Shown: one piece after another, positions 5,608-12,569 of the stretch
Numbering within the stretch: the first letter of the stretch is position 1
How the letters are laid out: each line of letters begins with the position of its first letter
Assembly (NCBI GenBank): GCA_938036745.1
Contig: CALHWG010000082.1
Location: 1-14,261 of the forward strand
From: an uncultured bacterium
GTDB lineage: Bacteria; Patescibacteriota; Saccharimonadia; Saccharimonadales; Saccharimonadaceae
DNA: 14,261 bases
Direction of reading: 5' to 3'
Program-made: the position numbers and the translations under genes
The notes under the pieces: model-generated
Database searches by the model: none
What the model saw: only the letters and a program-made list of their open reading frames with translations
Told to the model about the DNA's origin: nothing

Positions 5608-6856
5608 ATGAAAATTGCAATTTTAGGCAGACAGCCTGCTATCGGGATCGCCGAGCTAGAAAGTGTTTTTGGTGGCGACAAAATTCGCGTACTGGGCAAT
5701 TATGCTTGTCTTATTGAAACTGAAAAACTCAATGTTTCGCATTTTGGTTCAATTTTAAAAACTGGCCAAGTTATTTTTGAAATCAATTCAATAGATTGGC
5801 GAGATGTCTCAAAAAAAATAACCAAAATTTTTGAACACGATTTTGCGGATTTTAGCGGAAAAATTACACTAGGAATTTCAGCTTATGGCTTAAAAATTCG
5901 GGCGAACGAAGTTTCAAAAACTGGAGCAATCATTAAACAAAAGCTTAAAAATCACGGTGTTTCAGTGAGAATAATTCCTTCGAAAACCGCCGAGCTTTCA
6001 ACCGCAATTTCGCACAATAATAAGCTTGGCTTAAGCGAGAAAAAAATCGAAATTTTAGTAGTTCGTGGCGGTAAAAAAACAATTATTGCTTTGAGCCTTT
6101 GTCTGCTGCTTTTACAGCGAGGGCGCCCAAAATATCACAAGTTACGCTAAACGCGATCAAAACAGGCCGAAGCGCGATGCTTTTGTTGGGATGCTGCCGC
6201 CAAAACTTGCCCAAACAATGATCAATTTCGGTGCCGGCAAAAATCAGCCGCAAATTCAAGCACTTTTTAGTAAAAAAACTTTCGAAAAGCCAGAAATCCT
6301 CGATCCTTTTTGCGGCACTGGCACAGTTATTCAAGAAGCACTTCTAAAAGGTTTTAAAGCAAACGGAACAGATTTGAGTGAAAAAATGGTGGAATTTTCG
6401 AAAGAAAATAGTAATTGGTTTATGCGAGAGTTTAAACCGCACGGTGAAATTGGAGAAATTTACGAGGCTGATGCTACAATTGAAAAATGGAGTTTTGCAA
6501 AAAAACTTTTAAGCGTGGTTTGCGAGACTTACTTAGGGCAACCATTCTCTGCTCCACCTTCACCCAAAAAATTAGCAGAAGTTCGCGAAAATTGCAACCG
6601 TATAATCTCTAATTTTCTGAAAAATCTAGCCCATCAGATTCCAGAAGGCACACAGATTTGCATTGCTGTTCCTGCTTGGAAAACACAAAATGGCGATTTT
6701 TCGCACCTTCCACTTATTGACTTTTTAAATGAGCTGGGTTATAATAGAAAGGAATTTATGCGCGTTAAACCACAAGATTTAATATATTATCGCGAAAATC
6801 AAGTTGTGGCGCGTGAATTATTAGTACTAATAAGGAGTAAAAATGTCACACGTTAA
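5608..6856 (+). pseudogene. THUMP/TRM11-like RNA guanine-N2 methyltransferase, frameshifted
   Basis: Two frames together form one protein. Frame 1 (5608-6150) holds the TRM11-type N-terminus (KIAILGRQPAIGIAELESVFG) and a THUMP region ending VVRGGKKTIIAL. Frame 2 (open from 6095 to 6856) continues with GAQNITSYAKRDQ, R-P-K-R-D, GMLPPKLAQTMINFG and motif I DPFCGTGTVIQEAL. These join as in intact TRM11/RlmL-type enzymes, which methylate tRNA or rRNA guanines. The shift lies between 6095 and 6150. Removing one G from GGG at 6121-6123 gives RGAQNITSY, but about seven residues before it (near LCLLLLQ) fit the family poorly, so a small insertion of roughly 22 nt is possible. The usual N/D-P-P-Y motif IV is replaced by ETYLGQP. 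The gene overlaps rpmA by 14 bp. It could be a real pseudogene, a recoded gene or a sequence error. Confidence 0.75.
6717..6745 (+). promoter_or_regulatory. Internal promoter for rpmA
   Basis: TTGACT (6717-6722) and TATAAT (6740-6745), 17-bp spacer, inside the 3' part of the methyltransferase gene. Predicted start near 6752 gives rpmA a leader of about 90 nt independent of the damaged gene upstream. Confidence 0.6.
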
Positions 6857-7121
6857 ATCGGGTGGTTCAAGTAAGAACGTCCACAATAACGCCGGTCAAC
6901 GCCTTGGTGTTAAACGATTTGGTGGCCAAAAAGTTAACGAGGGCGAAGTTCTCGTTCGACAGACTGGCGCAACTAAATTGGCTGGTGAAGGAACTTACAT
7001 GAGCCGAAATTTCACGATTCATGCCAAACAAGACGGTGTTGTGAAATTTAAACAAATCCAAAAACGCAAATTTACTGGCAAAACAGAACGACGCACAGTT
7101 GTAGAAGTTGTTGCTGCGTAA
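6843..7121 (+). CDS. rpmA: Ribosomal protein bL27
   Basis: 92 residues, the usual L27 length. The start MSHVKSGGSSKN followed by QRLGVKRFGGQKV matches the conserved L27 N-terminus, whose extended tail reaches the peptidyl transferase centre of the 50S subunit. GEVLVRQTGATKLAGEGTYM and the basic C-terminal half are also typical. The second residue is Ser rather than the usual Ala. There is no cleavable N-terminal extension of the Firmicutes type. AAGGAG about 5 nt before the ATG decides the start. The ATG lies inside the last codons of the upstream methyltransferase gene (14-bp overlap), and an internal promoter at 6717-6745 supplies separate transcription. The usual partner rplU (L21) is not adjacent. 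A bidirectional terminator follows. Confidence 0.97.
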   Translation: MSHVKSGGSSKNVHNNAGQRLGVKRFGGQKVNEGEVLVRQTGATKLAGEGTYMSRNFTIHAKQDGVVKFKQIQKRKFTGKTERRTVVEVVAA

Positions 7122-7126
7122 TTGCA

Positions 7127-7166
7127 ATAAAAAATGAGCCTTTCGAAAGATTGACTCATTTTTTAT
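7127..7166. terminator. Bidirectional terminator between convergent rpmA and the response regulator
   Basis: ATAAAAAATGAG (7127-7138) is perfectly complementary to 7155-7166, a 12-bp stem with A- and T-tracts on both sides, so it can serve both strands. The loop holds a second palindrome, CTTTCGAAAG (7140-7149), containing TTCGAA. Confidence 0.85.
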
Positions 7167-7185
7167 TTTACTCATTTTAGATCCG

Positions 7186-7575
7186 CTAATAATCTTCACC
7201 AATGCCCAAATGTTCACGAACCTTCTCGATCACATCTGAAATCATCACCTGAGATTTAACAAGATATTCATCAACACCAAGCTTTTCAGCTCGCTCACGA
7301 TCACTTTCTTGGCTTAAAGCGGTAAGAATAATAATTTGCAGATTCATTGTTTCAGGAGTATTCCGAAGGATATCTAACACATCAAAGCCCGAAATTTTTG
7401 GCATCATTGCATCAAGAATCATTAAATCTGGACGATATTTTAAAGCTGCAGTCAACGCTTGCTCACCGTCATGAACTTCCATAACCTCAAAATCTTCCAT
7501 CTCAAGCCTTGCATGATATACGCTAGCCAAAACCTCATCGTCTTCAACTAATAAGATCTTTTTTCTTGCTTCCAT
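7186..7575 (-). CDS. CheY-like single-domain response regulator
   Basis: 129 residues, one receiver domain with no output domain. Acidic pocket E11/D12/D13, phospho-acceptor D55 (LMILDAMMP), switch Thr85 (ILTA) and conserved Lys107 (YLVKS) are all present, so it should be phosphorylatable. The start at 7575 is chosen over an ATG eight codons upstream because AGGAGGG (7579-7585) sits directly before it. It begins 24 nt after the stop of the S41 protease gene, with no promoter between, so the two are co-transcribed. No histidine kinase is in the window. A stand-alone receiver acts by protein-protein contact; its partner is unknown. Residues after 120 (GIGEDY) are a short acidic tail. Confidence 0.9.
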   Translation of the reverse strand: MEARKKILLVEDDEVLASVYHARLEMEDFEVMEVHDGEQALTAALKYRPDLMILDAMMPKISGFDVLDILRNTPETMNLQIIILTALSQESDRERAEKLGVDEYLVKSQVMISDVIEKVREHLGIGEDY

Positions 7576-7599
7576 TTTCCCTCCTAAATAGTTCTGCAA

Positions 7600-8781
7600 T
7601 TATTTTAAAATTTCTAACGCCTTGTTTTTTTGAATATCGTTCAATAAATAACTTTCACCCTTTGGCGCGCTCACTTTAATATCTGGCGAAATTCCATTGT
7701 TTGAAATATTTTTCCCACTTGGCGTAAACCATTTCGCGATCGTAACTTTCAATAAAGCTCCATTTGGCATATCAATAGTAGTCTGAACGCTTCCCTTACC
7801 GTAAGATTTTTCACCAACAATTTGAGCAGCTTTATGTTCTTTTAAAGCTCCCGCAACGATTTCGCTCGCACTAGCCGAGGAACCATCAAGCAAAATCACA
7901 GTTTTAATACCTTTCAAAGGATTGTCACCAGTCGCTCGAATCTCCTCAACCGTTTTTGAACCAGTTTTTTCACTAACGATCAAAGCATTTTTTTCAAGCC
8001 ATAAGCTTGCAACAGTTTTTGCAGCTTGAACATATCCGCCGCCATTTCCACGCAAATCTAAAATAACTTTCGAAATTCCCTCATTTTTAATTTCTTCGGC
8101 ATATTTTTTCGCCAAAACACCAGTTTCGCTATCAAAACGATAAATTGAAAGCGTTGCAACACCTTCTTTCTTCGAGAGTTCTACACTTGGATTTTCAATT
8201 TTCGCACGCGTTACTGAGAATTCTTTTTTTTCACTGCCACGAACTACACCAATCTTAACAGTTGTTCCAGCATCTCCACGAATTTTTTTGCTAATTTCAG
8301 AAACATTTTCTTTCGAGACATCTTCACCGTTAACTTTCGAAATTACATCACCTACTAAAATTCCTGAACTTTCGGCTGGATTTTTAGCTAAAACTCGTAC
8401 AACTTTAACAGAGTCGACATCTTTTGCAAGCTCAACACCAATCCCCGTTCCAACGTCACCGCTTAAGCTTTTATTGAATTCTTCAGCCTCTTTAGAAGTC
8501 ATATACTCCGTATATTTATCTCCCACCGCTTCAACTAAACCTTTCGAAGCACCATCGATAATTTTTTGCTTATCAATCTCACCATCAAAATTTGAAGCTA
8601 AAGCTTGATAAGTTTTTTCAACATTCGAAAAATCTATTCTTTCAACCTTTTTCAGCCCAAAAACTGGCGCGATTAAATTTCTAATATCATCTATTCTTGA
8701 GCCACCCGCAAAGCCTAAAACCAGCATAAAAACTGAAACCAAAACTAGCGTTGAGCGTTCAACTTTTTTACCTCTATCCAT
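7600..8781 (-). CDS. S41 family C-terminal processing peptidase (CtpA/CtpB-like)
   Basis: 393 residues from the ATG at 8781. An N-terminal membrane anchor covers about 10-27 (STLVLVSVFMLVLGFAGG). An S41 N-terminal helical region (50-105) follows. A PDZ domain (about 110-195) contains the G-T-G-I-G-V-E carboxylate loop and the ILVGDVISKVNGEDV helix. The catalytic core has LDLRGNGGGY (241-250), the serine motif D-G-S-S-A-S-A-S-E-I (299-308) and GEKSYGKGSVQ with catalytic Lys329 and Gln333. These enzymes trim exported proteins at their C-termini or cut regulators on the outer face of the membrane. The start at 8781 is supported by a promoter whose -10 ends 7 nt upstream; longer starts would lie inside the promoter. 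The response regulator follows in the same operon. Confidence 0.93.
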   Translation of the reverse strand: MDRGKKVERSTLVLVSVFMLVLGFAGGSRIDDIRNLIAPVFGLKKVERIDFSNVEKTYQALASNFDGEIDKQKIIDGASKGLVEAVGDKYTEYMTSKEAEEFNKSLSGDVGTGIGVELAKDVDSVKVVRVLAKNPAESSGILVGDVISKVNGEDVSKENVSEISKKIRGDAGTTVKIGVVRGSEKKEFSVTRAKIENPSVELSKKEGVATLSIYRFDSETGVLAKKYAEEIKNEGISKVILDLRGNGGGYVQAAKTVASLWLEKNALIVSEKTGSKTVEEIRATGDNPLKGIKTVILLDGSSASASEIVAGALKEHKAAQIVGEKSYGKGSVQTTIDMPNGALLKVTIAKWFTPSGKNISNNGISPDIKVSAPKGESYLLNDIQKNKALEILK

Positions 8782-8788
8782 AAATTCC

Positions 8789-8817
8789 ATTATATCACAA
8801 AAGCACAAGCATAACAA
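8789..8817 (-). promoter_or_regulatory. Leaderless promoter of the S41 protease operon
   Basis: TTGTTA (8812-8817) and TATAAT (8789-8794), 17-bp spacer; the ATG follows 7 nt after the -10. No Shine-Dalgarno can exist on such a transcript. Confidence 0.7.
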
Positions 8818-8950
8818 AAAAATAAGTTCTGAAAGATAAGTTTAATATTTAGTGCTCTAAAATAATCCAAATTTGCACTGTTCTTGTGATGATTTTGCCA
8901 AAATTTCTCTTTTCTGTAATTGTGGCAGGTTAGACATATTTTAGAAGAGT

Positions 8951-8983
8951 GTTAAAATAAAAAAGACCCATTTCTTGGGTCTT
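8951..8983 (-). terminator. Intrinsic terminator of the decayed small gene
   Basis: On the minus strand AAGACCCA (8976-8983) pairs with TGGGTCTT (8963-8970) around a 5-nt loop and runs into T6 and further T-rich sequence. It lies 10 nt after the stop at 8993. The next 130 nt (8818-8950) contain no feature I can support. Confidence 0.85.
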
Positions 8984-8992
8984 GAAGACTGA

Positions 8993-9234
8993 CTAAAAGT
9001 TTTTTCTACTTAGATATTCTTTTTCCCAGGCAATTGCCTTTTCTTGAACTTTAAGCTCATACGAAGTTCTTTTTTCTAACTTCATACTTCTAATCTCTTT
9101 CCGAGCTTCTTGATATAATTTCAGTTGTTCAATTGCTGGATAAAGGGCATTAACTATTTTCGTATTAATTCCCTATTATCTTCTATTAATCTTCTATTAA
9201 ATTCAGCAATAGTTATTTGTTTTTCTTCTGATAT
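8993..9234 (-). pseudogene. Decayed small coiled-coil-like gene
   Basis: Two overlapping frames read as one protein of about 80 residues: first SEEKQITIAEFNRRLIED-N-R-E-L-I, then K-I-V-N-A-L-Y-P-A-I-E-Q-L-K-L-Y-Q-E-A-R and on to a C-terminus EKEYLSRKNF with a TAG stop. The frames switch between 9172 and 9156, consistent with one lost base. Imperfect tandem copies of TTAATAGAAGA just upstream make slippage likely. AGGAGG at the right distance precedes ATA at 9232-9234, where an ATG would be expected, so the start codon also seems lost. Promoter and terminator are intact. I do not recognise the family; the sequence is charged, helical and rich in Glu and Lys. A TTG start slightly upstream is possible but would leave the frameshift. 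Confidence 0.6.
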
Positions 9235-9330
9235 TTTAAACCCCCTCCTGCTGTATGCCAAAAAGTACAAAAAATAGTTTTTAGAAAATCAATTTTTTGA
9301 AATATTGACCGACTGTCTTCTATAGGTGCT

Positions 9331-9363
9331 TGTTCATAAACATGGTTTATATTGTTATGAACA
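9331..9363 (-). promoter_or_regulatory. Inverted repeat at the predicted 5' end of the small decayed gene's transcript
   Basis: TGTTCATAA (9331-9339) and TTATGAACA (9355-9363) form a perfect 9-bp inverted repeat with a 15-nt spacer. A second one, ATAAAC/GTTTAT (9336-9341 and 9345-9350), overlaps it, so the two pairings exclude each other. It begins about 3 nt below the predicted transcription start and may be an operator or a 5' stem-loop. Confidence 0.45.
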
Positions 9364-9372
9364 GCTTTTCAC

Positions 9373-9401
9373 ATTATAACTTAGCTGTTCAACAATTGCA
9401 A
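9373..9401 (-). promoter_or_regulatory. Promoter of the decayed small gene
   Basis: TTGCAA (9396-9401) and TATAAT (9373-9378), 17-bp spacer. Predicted start near 9366; the transcript would run about 400 nt to the terminator at 8951-8983. Confidence 0.55.
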
Positions 9402-9464
9402 TAGTAAAATTACACGATTAAATTTAGAAACATTTGCATTATTTTTCTAAATAACTTAAAGTAA

Positions 9465-9498
9465 ATAATAAAAAGCGAGCCAGATAAACTGACTCGCT
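9465..9498 (-). terminator. Intrinsic terminator of the CHAP hydrolase gene
   Basis: AGCGAG/CTCGCT arms (9493-9498 and 9474-9479) with an inner CAG/CTG stem and an ATAAA-type loop, followed on the minus strand by TTTTTATTATTT. It lies 5 nt past the stop. Confidence 0.85.
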
Positions 9499-9503
9499 AA
9501 ATA

Positions 9504-10691
9504 TTAATCGAAATATACATATGTATCATAAGTGTTTGCAGGTACGGTCATTGTCGAGAATTGGCCCCATCTACCATTAACAAAGTAATTATATTGCGAA
9601 ATCGTAACCATATTACCATTCACGGCTTCAACCCAAACAATGTGACCATATTGACCGCCGCTCATCACGCCGAATGATCCAACTTTTGGAGTACTTCCAG
9701 TTCGGAATCCTGCTCGCCGTGCGCTATCTGGCACATCTTTAGCATTACCCCAATACGCAGCGTTGATACCTTTTGTTGCGCGTAACTTCCACGCAACATA
9801 GCTCACACATTGGCGACAACCATAGCCATAGCCATCTGTTCCGTTCCCATCTGCACCGCCATAGCTTACCGCATTCGCATCAACAAAACAGTTTGCGTCA
9901 TTCCAAGGGTAACTACTTGTTCCAGCAATAGCTTGTGGAAGCGAGCCGCTACCAGCTGCACGAGCTGCTCGCAAAATTTGAGCCTGAATCATATCTTGCT
10001 GTTGTTTTTGAAGAGCTGCTTTTTGCGAATTTCGCTCGTTTGCATATTTTGTATATTCTGCTTCATCATTTTTAGTTTGAGCAATCAATTCATTCTGCTG
10101 GCGAATTTTTTCTTGAAGTGCAGATTCAGCTTGTTGTTGATTAGTCAAAGCAACCTTAACTTCATCTCGCTGCTTTTCAAGTTCAGCTTTTGCTCGTTTA
10201 ATACTATCAACCTTTTCAACCAACTGATTCTTTACTGCACTTTGATATTCAAAATTATCAAGCGCTTTCGAAAGATTGTTGCTTCCTGCGATCCGCTCAA
10301 TTGGTGTTATATTATCTTCAAGCGACATTGCCGCCAAAATAGATCCCAAAGCATTTCGATTTCGTTCAATACTTTCTTCGTTATTTTTAATTTCAAGCTG
10401 TAACTTTTCATATTGTTTTTGATATATTGCAATTTGCGATTGAATTGTAGCTTTTTCATTTTCAATACCGCTAAGCTCATTTTGAAGTGTTTGTGCTTTA
10501 TTTCTAAGATCGCTCGCACGAGATTCCGCACCGCTAATTTGAGATTCCAGCGCTTTAATTTCTTTATCGAGCTGTTCAACGCTCTTCTCGGCTTCAGCAC
10601 TTTTTGGCAAAGCCGCAATAACACCAGCAACAACAACTCCAAGAGAAATTGCGCCATTTATCACTAAATTCTTCTTCTTAATCTTTTTCAT
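9504..10691 (-). CDS. Secreted coiled-coil CHAP-domain peptidoglycan hydrolase (PcsB/CwlO-like)
   Basis: 395 residues from the ATG at 10691. A signal peptide covers about 1-34 (basic MKKIKKK, hydrophobic core, A-E-A before the cut). A long coiled coil (about 36-240) is interrupted by a hydrophobic helical hairpin at 115-150 (ILAAMSLEDNITPIERIAG), as in PcsB and CwlO-type proteins. A short linker leads to a C-terminal CHAP amidase/endopeptidase domain (260-395) with catalytic Cys295 (GCRQCVSYVAW), His350 (YGHIVWVE) and Asn368. Two more Cys (268, 292) could form a disulfide. It lies directly downstream of ftsE-ftsX with no terminator between, though it also has its own promoter. In Streptococcus, Bacillus and mycobacteria FtsEX activates exactly this kind of coiled-coil hydrolase for wall splitting. 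A start at 10742 would lie in the promoter. Confidence 0.92.
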   Translation of the reverse strand: MKKIKKKNLVINGAISLGVVVAGVIAALPKSAEAEKSVEQLDKEIKALESQISGAESRASDLRNKAQTLQNELSGIENEKATIQSQIAIYQKQYEKLQLEIKNNEESIERNRNALGSILAAMSLEDNITPIERIAGSNNLSKALDNFEYQSAVKNQLVEKVDSIKRAKAELEKQRDEVKVALTNQQQAESALQEKIRQQNELIAQTKNDEAEYTKYANERNSQKAALQKQQQDMIQAQILRAARAAGSGSLPQAIAGTSSYPWNDANCFVDANAVSYGGADGNGTDGYGYGCRQCVSYVAWKLRATKGINAAYWGNAKDVPDSARRAGFRTGSTPKVGSFGVMSGGQYGHIVWVEAVNGNMVTISQYNYFVNGRWGQFSTMTVPANTYDTYVYFD

Positions 10692-10730
10692 AGTTGTTTT
10701 TCTTTTTATTTTAAATTTATTCCTAAATAG

Positions 10731-10759
10731 ATTATACCACAATCTTTTTTCAAAAACAA
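10731..10759 (-). promoter_or_regulatory. Promoter of the CHAP hydrolase gene
   Basis: Extended -10 TGGTATAAT (TATAAT at 10731-10736) with a weak TTGTTT -35 (10754-10759), 17-bp spacer. The leader is about 33 nt, without a clear Shine-Dalgarno. Confidence 0.6.
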
Positions 10760-10767
10760 GCCCCTTT

Positions 10768-11799
10768 CTATATTTTTAGATATTTTCTTGTTGCCGTAAA
10801 TGCTGAAACAACGCCTATAAATGAACCGATAAATATTAACCCAAGAATAACCAAAAATCCATAAACTTGCAAGAATGAAATTACAGGCGAAATGATAATT
10901 CCATAAGCTTCGAGCCGGGATTTCGAAAGAAAAATTATAGTATAGCCAATTATTGAGGCTAAAATTGCTGCAATCGTTCCACAGATTACTGCTTCAACCA
11001 AAAATGGTCCAGCGATAAAACTTTTATTTGCGCCAATTAATTTCATCATATAAATCTCTTCTCTACGGTTAAAAATAGCCATTCGAATTGTATTAAAAAT
11101 AATTAAACTAGCAATGATTACAAAAATTGAGCCAGCTAAAATTCCAACTTTTTCAGCAAAATTAATTGTATTTGAGATATTTTTAATAATCTCGTTTCGA
11201 TCACTTGCATATGTTGGTGGATGATCTGGATCGAGATTCGATTTAATCAACTTATTATTTTCAACAAGATTTTTTAACTCTGTTGAATTCGAAATATCCA
11301 CAAGTTTAACATTAAAAATTCCAAAAAATTCATTATTCGATTCAATTAAGGCTTTTCGAATATCCGCATCAGCCGAATTTTTTCGAGCAAATCTATCACG
11401 CGCCTCTTGTGGTGAAGTGTATGTTATATCTGTAACTGAAGGTAGATCTTTAATTGATTTTTTCATTTTTTCAATATCGGAATTTGAAACACCTTTTTTA
11501 AGATAGATAGACATATCAACTTTATTTTTAATGTCATCAACCGTATCCATCAAAATTGAACGCGCAAGGAGCGATCCGAAAATAATCACCAAAGTAACAG
11601 TCATCACAGCAGTTGCAGCAACCGAAAGCCAAGCATTTCGAACAAAGCTATTTGCACCATATTTTGTAATTCGCCAAAGAGTTAAAGTTTTGCGGCGGCG
11701 CTGTTTTTGTTGCATAATAACTTTCGAATTTTGTTTTTTTCTACCTTGCTGCATTTGAGAGCCTTTAATTTTATGATGTTTTAAATTTTCCTCTCTCAT
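10768..11799 (-). CDS. ftsX: Cell division protein FtsX
   Basis: 343 residues, four membrane helices at about 57-79, 218-238, 262-290 and 312-335. A large extracellular domain (85-215) separates helices 1 and 2, the FtsX arrangement. The conserved cytoplasmic segment RREEIYMMKLIGA (246-258) follows helix 2. Together with FtsE it forms an ABC-type mechanotransmission complex that activates a periplasmic or wall hydrolase instead of moving a substrate. The stop of ftsE and this ATG overlap by one base (TAATG), so translation is coupled. An unusual feature is the N-terminal extension: residues 1-40 are strongly basic and Gln/Lys/Arg-rich, longer than I expect for this family, and presumably cytoplasmic. 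The first ATG is kept because it is the coupled one; an internal start at Met16 or Met29 is possible. Confidence 0.95.
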   Translation of the reverse strand: MREENLKHHKIKGSQMQQGRKKQNSKVIMQQKQRRRKTLTLWRITKYGANSFVRNAWLSVAATAVMTVTLVIIFGSLLARSILMDTVDDIKNKVDMSIYLKKGVSNSDIEKMKKSIKDLPSVTDITYTSPQEARDRFARKNSADADIRKALIESNNEFFGIFNVKLVDISNSTELKNLVENNKLIKSNLDPDHPPTYASDRNEIIKNISNTINFAEKVGILAGSIFVIIASLIIFNTIRMAIFNRREEIYMMKLIGANKSFIAGPFLVEAVICGTIAAILASIIGYTIIFLSKSRLEAYGIIISPVISFLQVYGFLVILGLIFIGSFIGVVSAFTATRKYLKI

Positions 11800-12482
11800 T
11801 ATTGTCTATACTCCCCTTGCGATTGATCGTGAGTAATTTTTCCACCGTTTAAGGTGATTACACGACGTTTAAGTTTATTTACAATTTCAACATTGTGTGT
11901 AGTTAAAACTACCGTTGTTCCGTAGTCATTAATTTTTTCAAGCAATCTAATAATATCCCAGCTATGCTTTGGGTCAAGATTTCCCGTTGGCTCATCGGCA
12001 ATTAGAATTTTTGGCTGGCGAGCAATTGCGCGGGCGATTGCCACGCGTTGTCTTTCACCACCACTTAACTGATGTGGAAAATTTCCCTCTTTTCCTTCAA
12101 GACCAACAAGTTTAATAACTTTCGGAACAGTCGTTTTAATCTCATGATTAGTCATTCCGGCAATTTCAAGCGCAAAAGCTACATTTTCGAAAACAGTTCG
12201 ATTTGGCAAAAGCTTAAAATCTTGAAAAATAACACCAATTCGGCGCCGCAAAAGTGGAATATCCTTATCTCGCAATTTATCATAATCGATTCCACCAACA
12301 ACAATTTTACCGCTGGTTTGCTTTTCTTCACGAGTAAGCATTTTTAAAAGTGAAGATTTTCCCGCACCACTCGTTCCAACCAAAATAACAAACTCTTTTG
12401 GCTTAATATGAAGGCTAACCCTGTTAATCGCAGGAGTTTTTGAATTACCATAAACTTTTGTCACACGATCTAATAATATCAT
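11799..12482 (-). CDS. ftsE: Cell division ATP-binding protein FtsE
   Basis: 227 residues from the ATG at 12482; the GTG one codon earlier is the only longer start. Walker A is GTSGAGKS (about 36-43), the Q-loop is in VIFQDF near 86, the signature LSGGERQRVAIARA begins near 139, Walker B with D-loop is ILIADEPTGNLDP (about 159-171), and the H-loop His is near 196 (LTTHNVE). It powers FtsX conformational changes at the septum. Length and motifs are normal and complete. A promoter ends 8 nt upstream of the ATG, so the ftsEX mRNA is predicted to be essentially leaderless. Confidence 0.96.
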   Translation of the reverse strand: MILLDRVTKVYGNSKTPAINRVSLHIKPKEFVILVGTSGAGKSSLLKMLTREEKQTSGKIVVGGIDYDKLRDKDIPLLRRRIGVIFQDFKLLPNRTVFENVAFALEIAGMTNHEIKTTVPKVIKLVGLEGKEGNFPHQLSGGERQRVAIARAIARQPKILIADEPTGNLDPKHSWDIIRLLEKINDYGTTVVLTTHNVEIVNKLKRRVITLNGGKITHDQSQGEYRQ

Positions 12483-12490
12483 CACTTTTT

Positions 12491-12519
12491 ATTATACCAG
12501 CTTTTTTCAAAGTGTTCAA
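12491..12519 (-). promoter_or_regulatory. Leaderless promoter of ftsEX
   Basis: TTGAAC (12514-12519) and extended -10 TGGTATAAT (TATAAT at 12491-12496), 17-bp spacer. Predicted +1 falls 2 nt before the ATG. Confidence 0.7.
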
Positions 12520-12527
12520 GCTTATTT

Positions 12528-12565
12528 AAAAATTTTAACTAAAATCACCCTTTTCGAGTGATTTT
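12528..12565 (-). terminator. Intrinsic terminator of the CYTH gene
   Basis: AAAATCAC (12558-12565) pairs with GTGATTTT (12541-12548), 9-nt loop, followed by a T-rich tract. It starts 4 nt after the stop and separates the gene from ftsE. Confidence 0.75.
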
Positions 12566-12569
12566 TGAG

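Noticed and set aside
8857..8937. 26-codon minus-strand ORF beginning MSNLPQLQKREILAK
   Set aside because: Looks slightly protein-like but lacks RBS and promoter and is separated from the upstream unit by a terminator; too short to support.
9810..10403. 197-codon plus-strand ORF opposite the CHAP hydrolase gene
   Set aside because: Antisense shadow of a well-supported gene; composition (Phe/Ile/Ser/Cys-rich) is that of a reversed coding strand, with no RBS or promoter.
12483..12485. GTG start for ftsE one codon upstream
   Set aside because: It lies only 5 nt below the -10, so it would be upstream of the predicted transcription start; the ATG at 12482 fits better.
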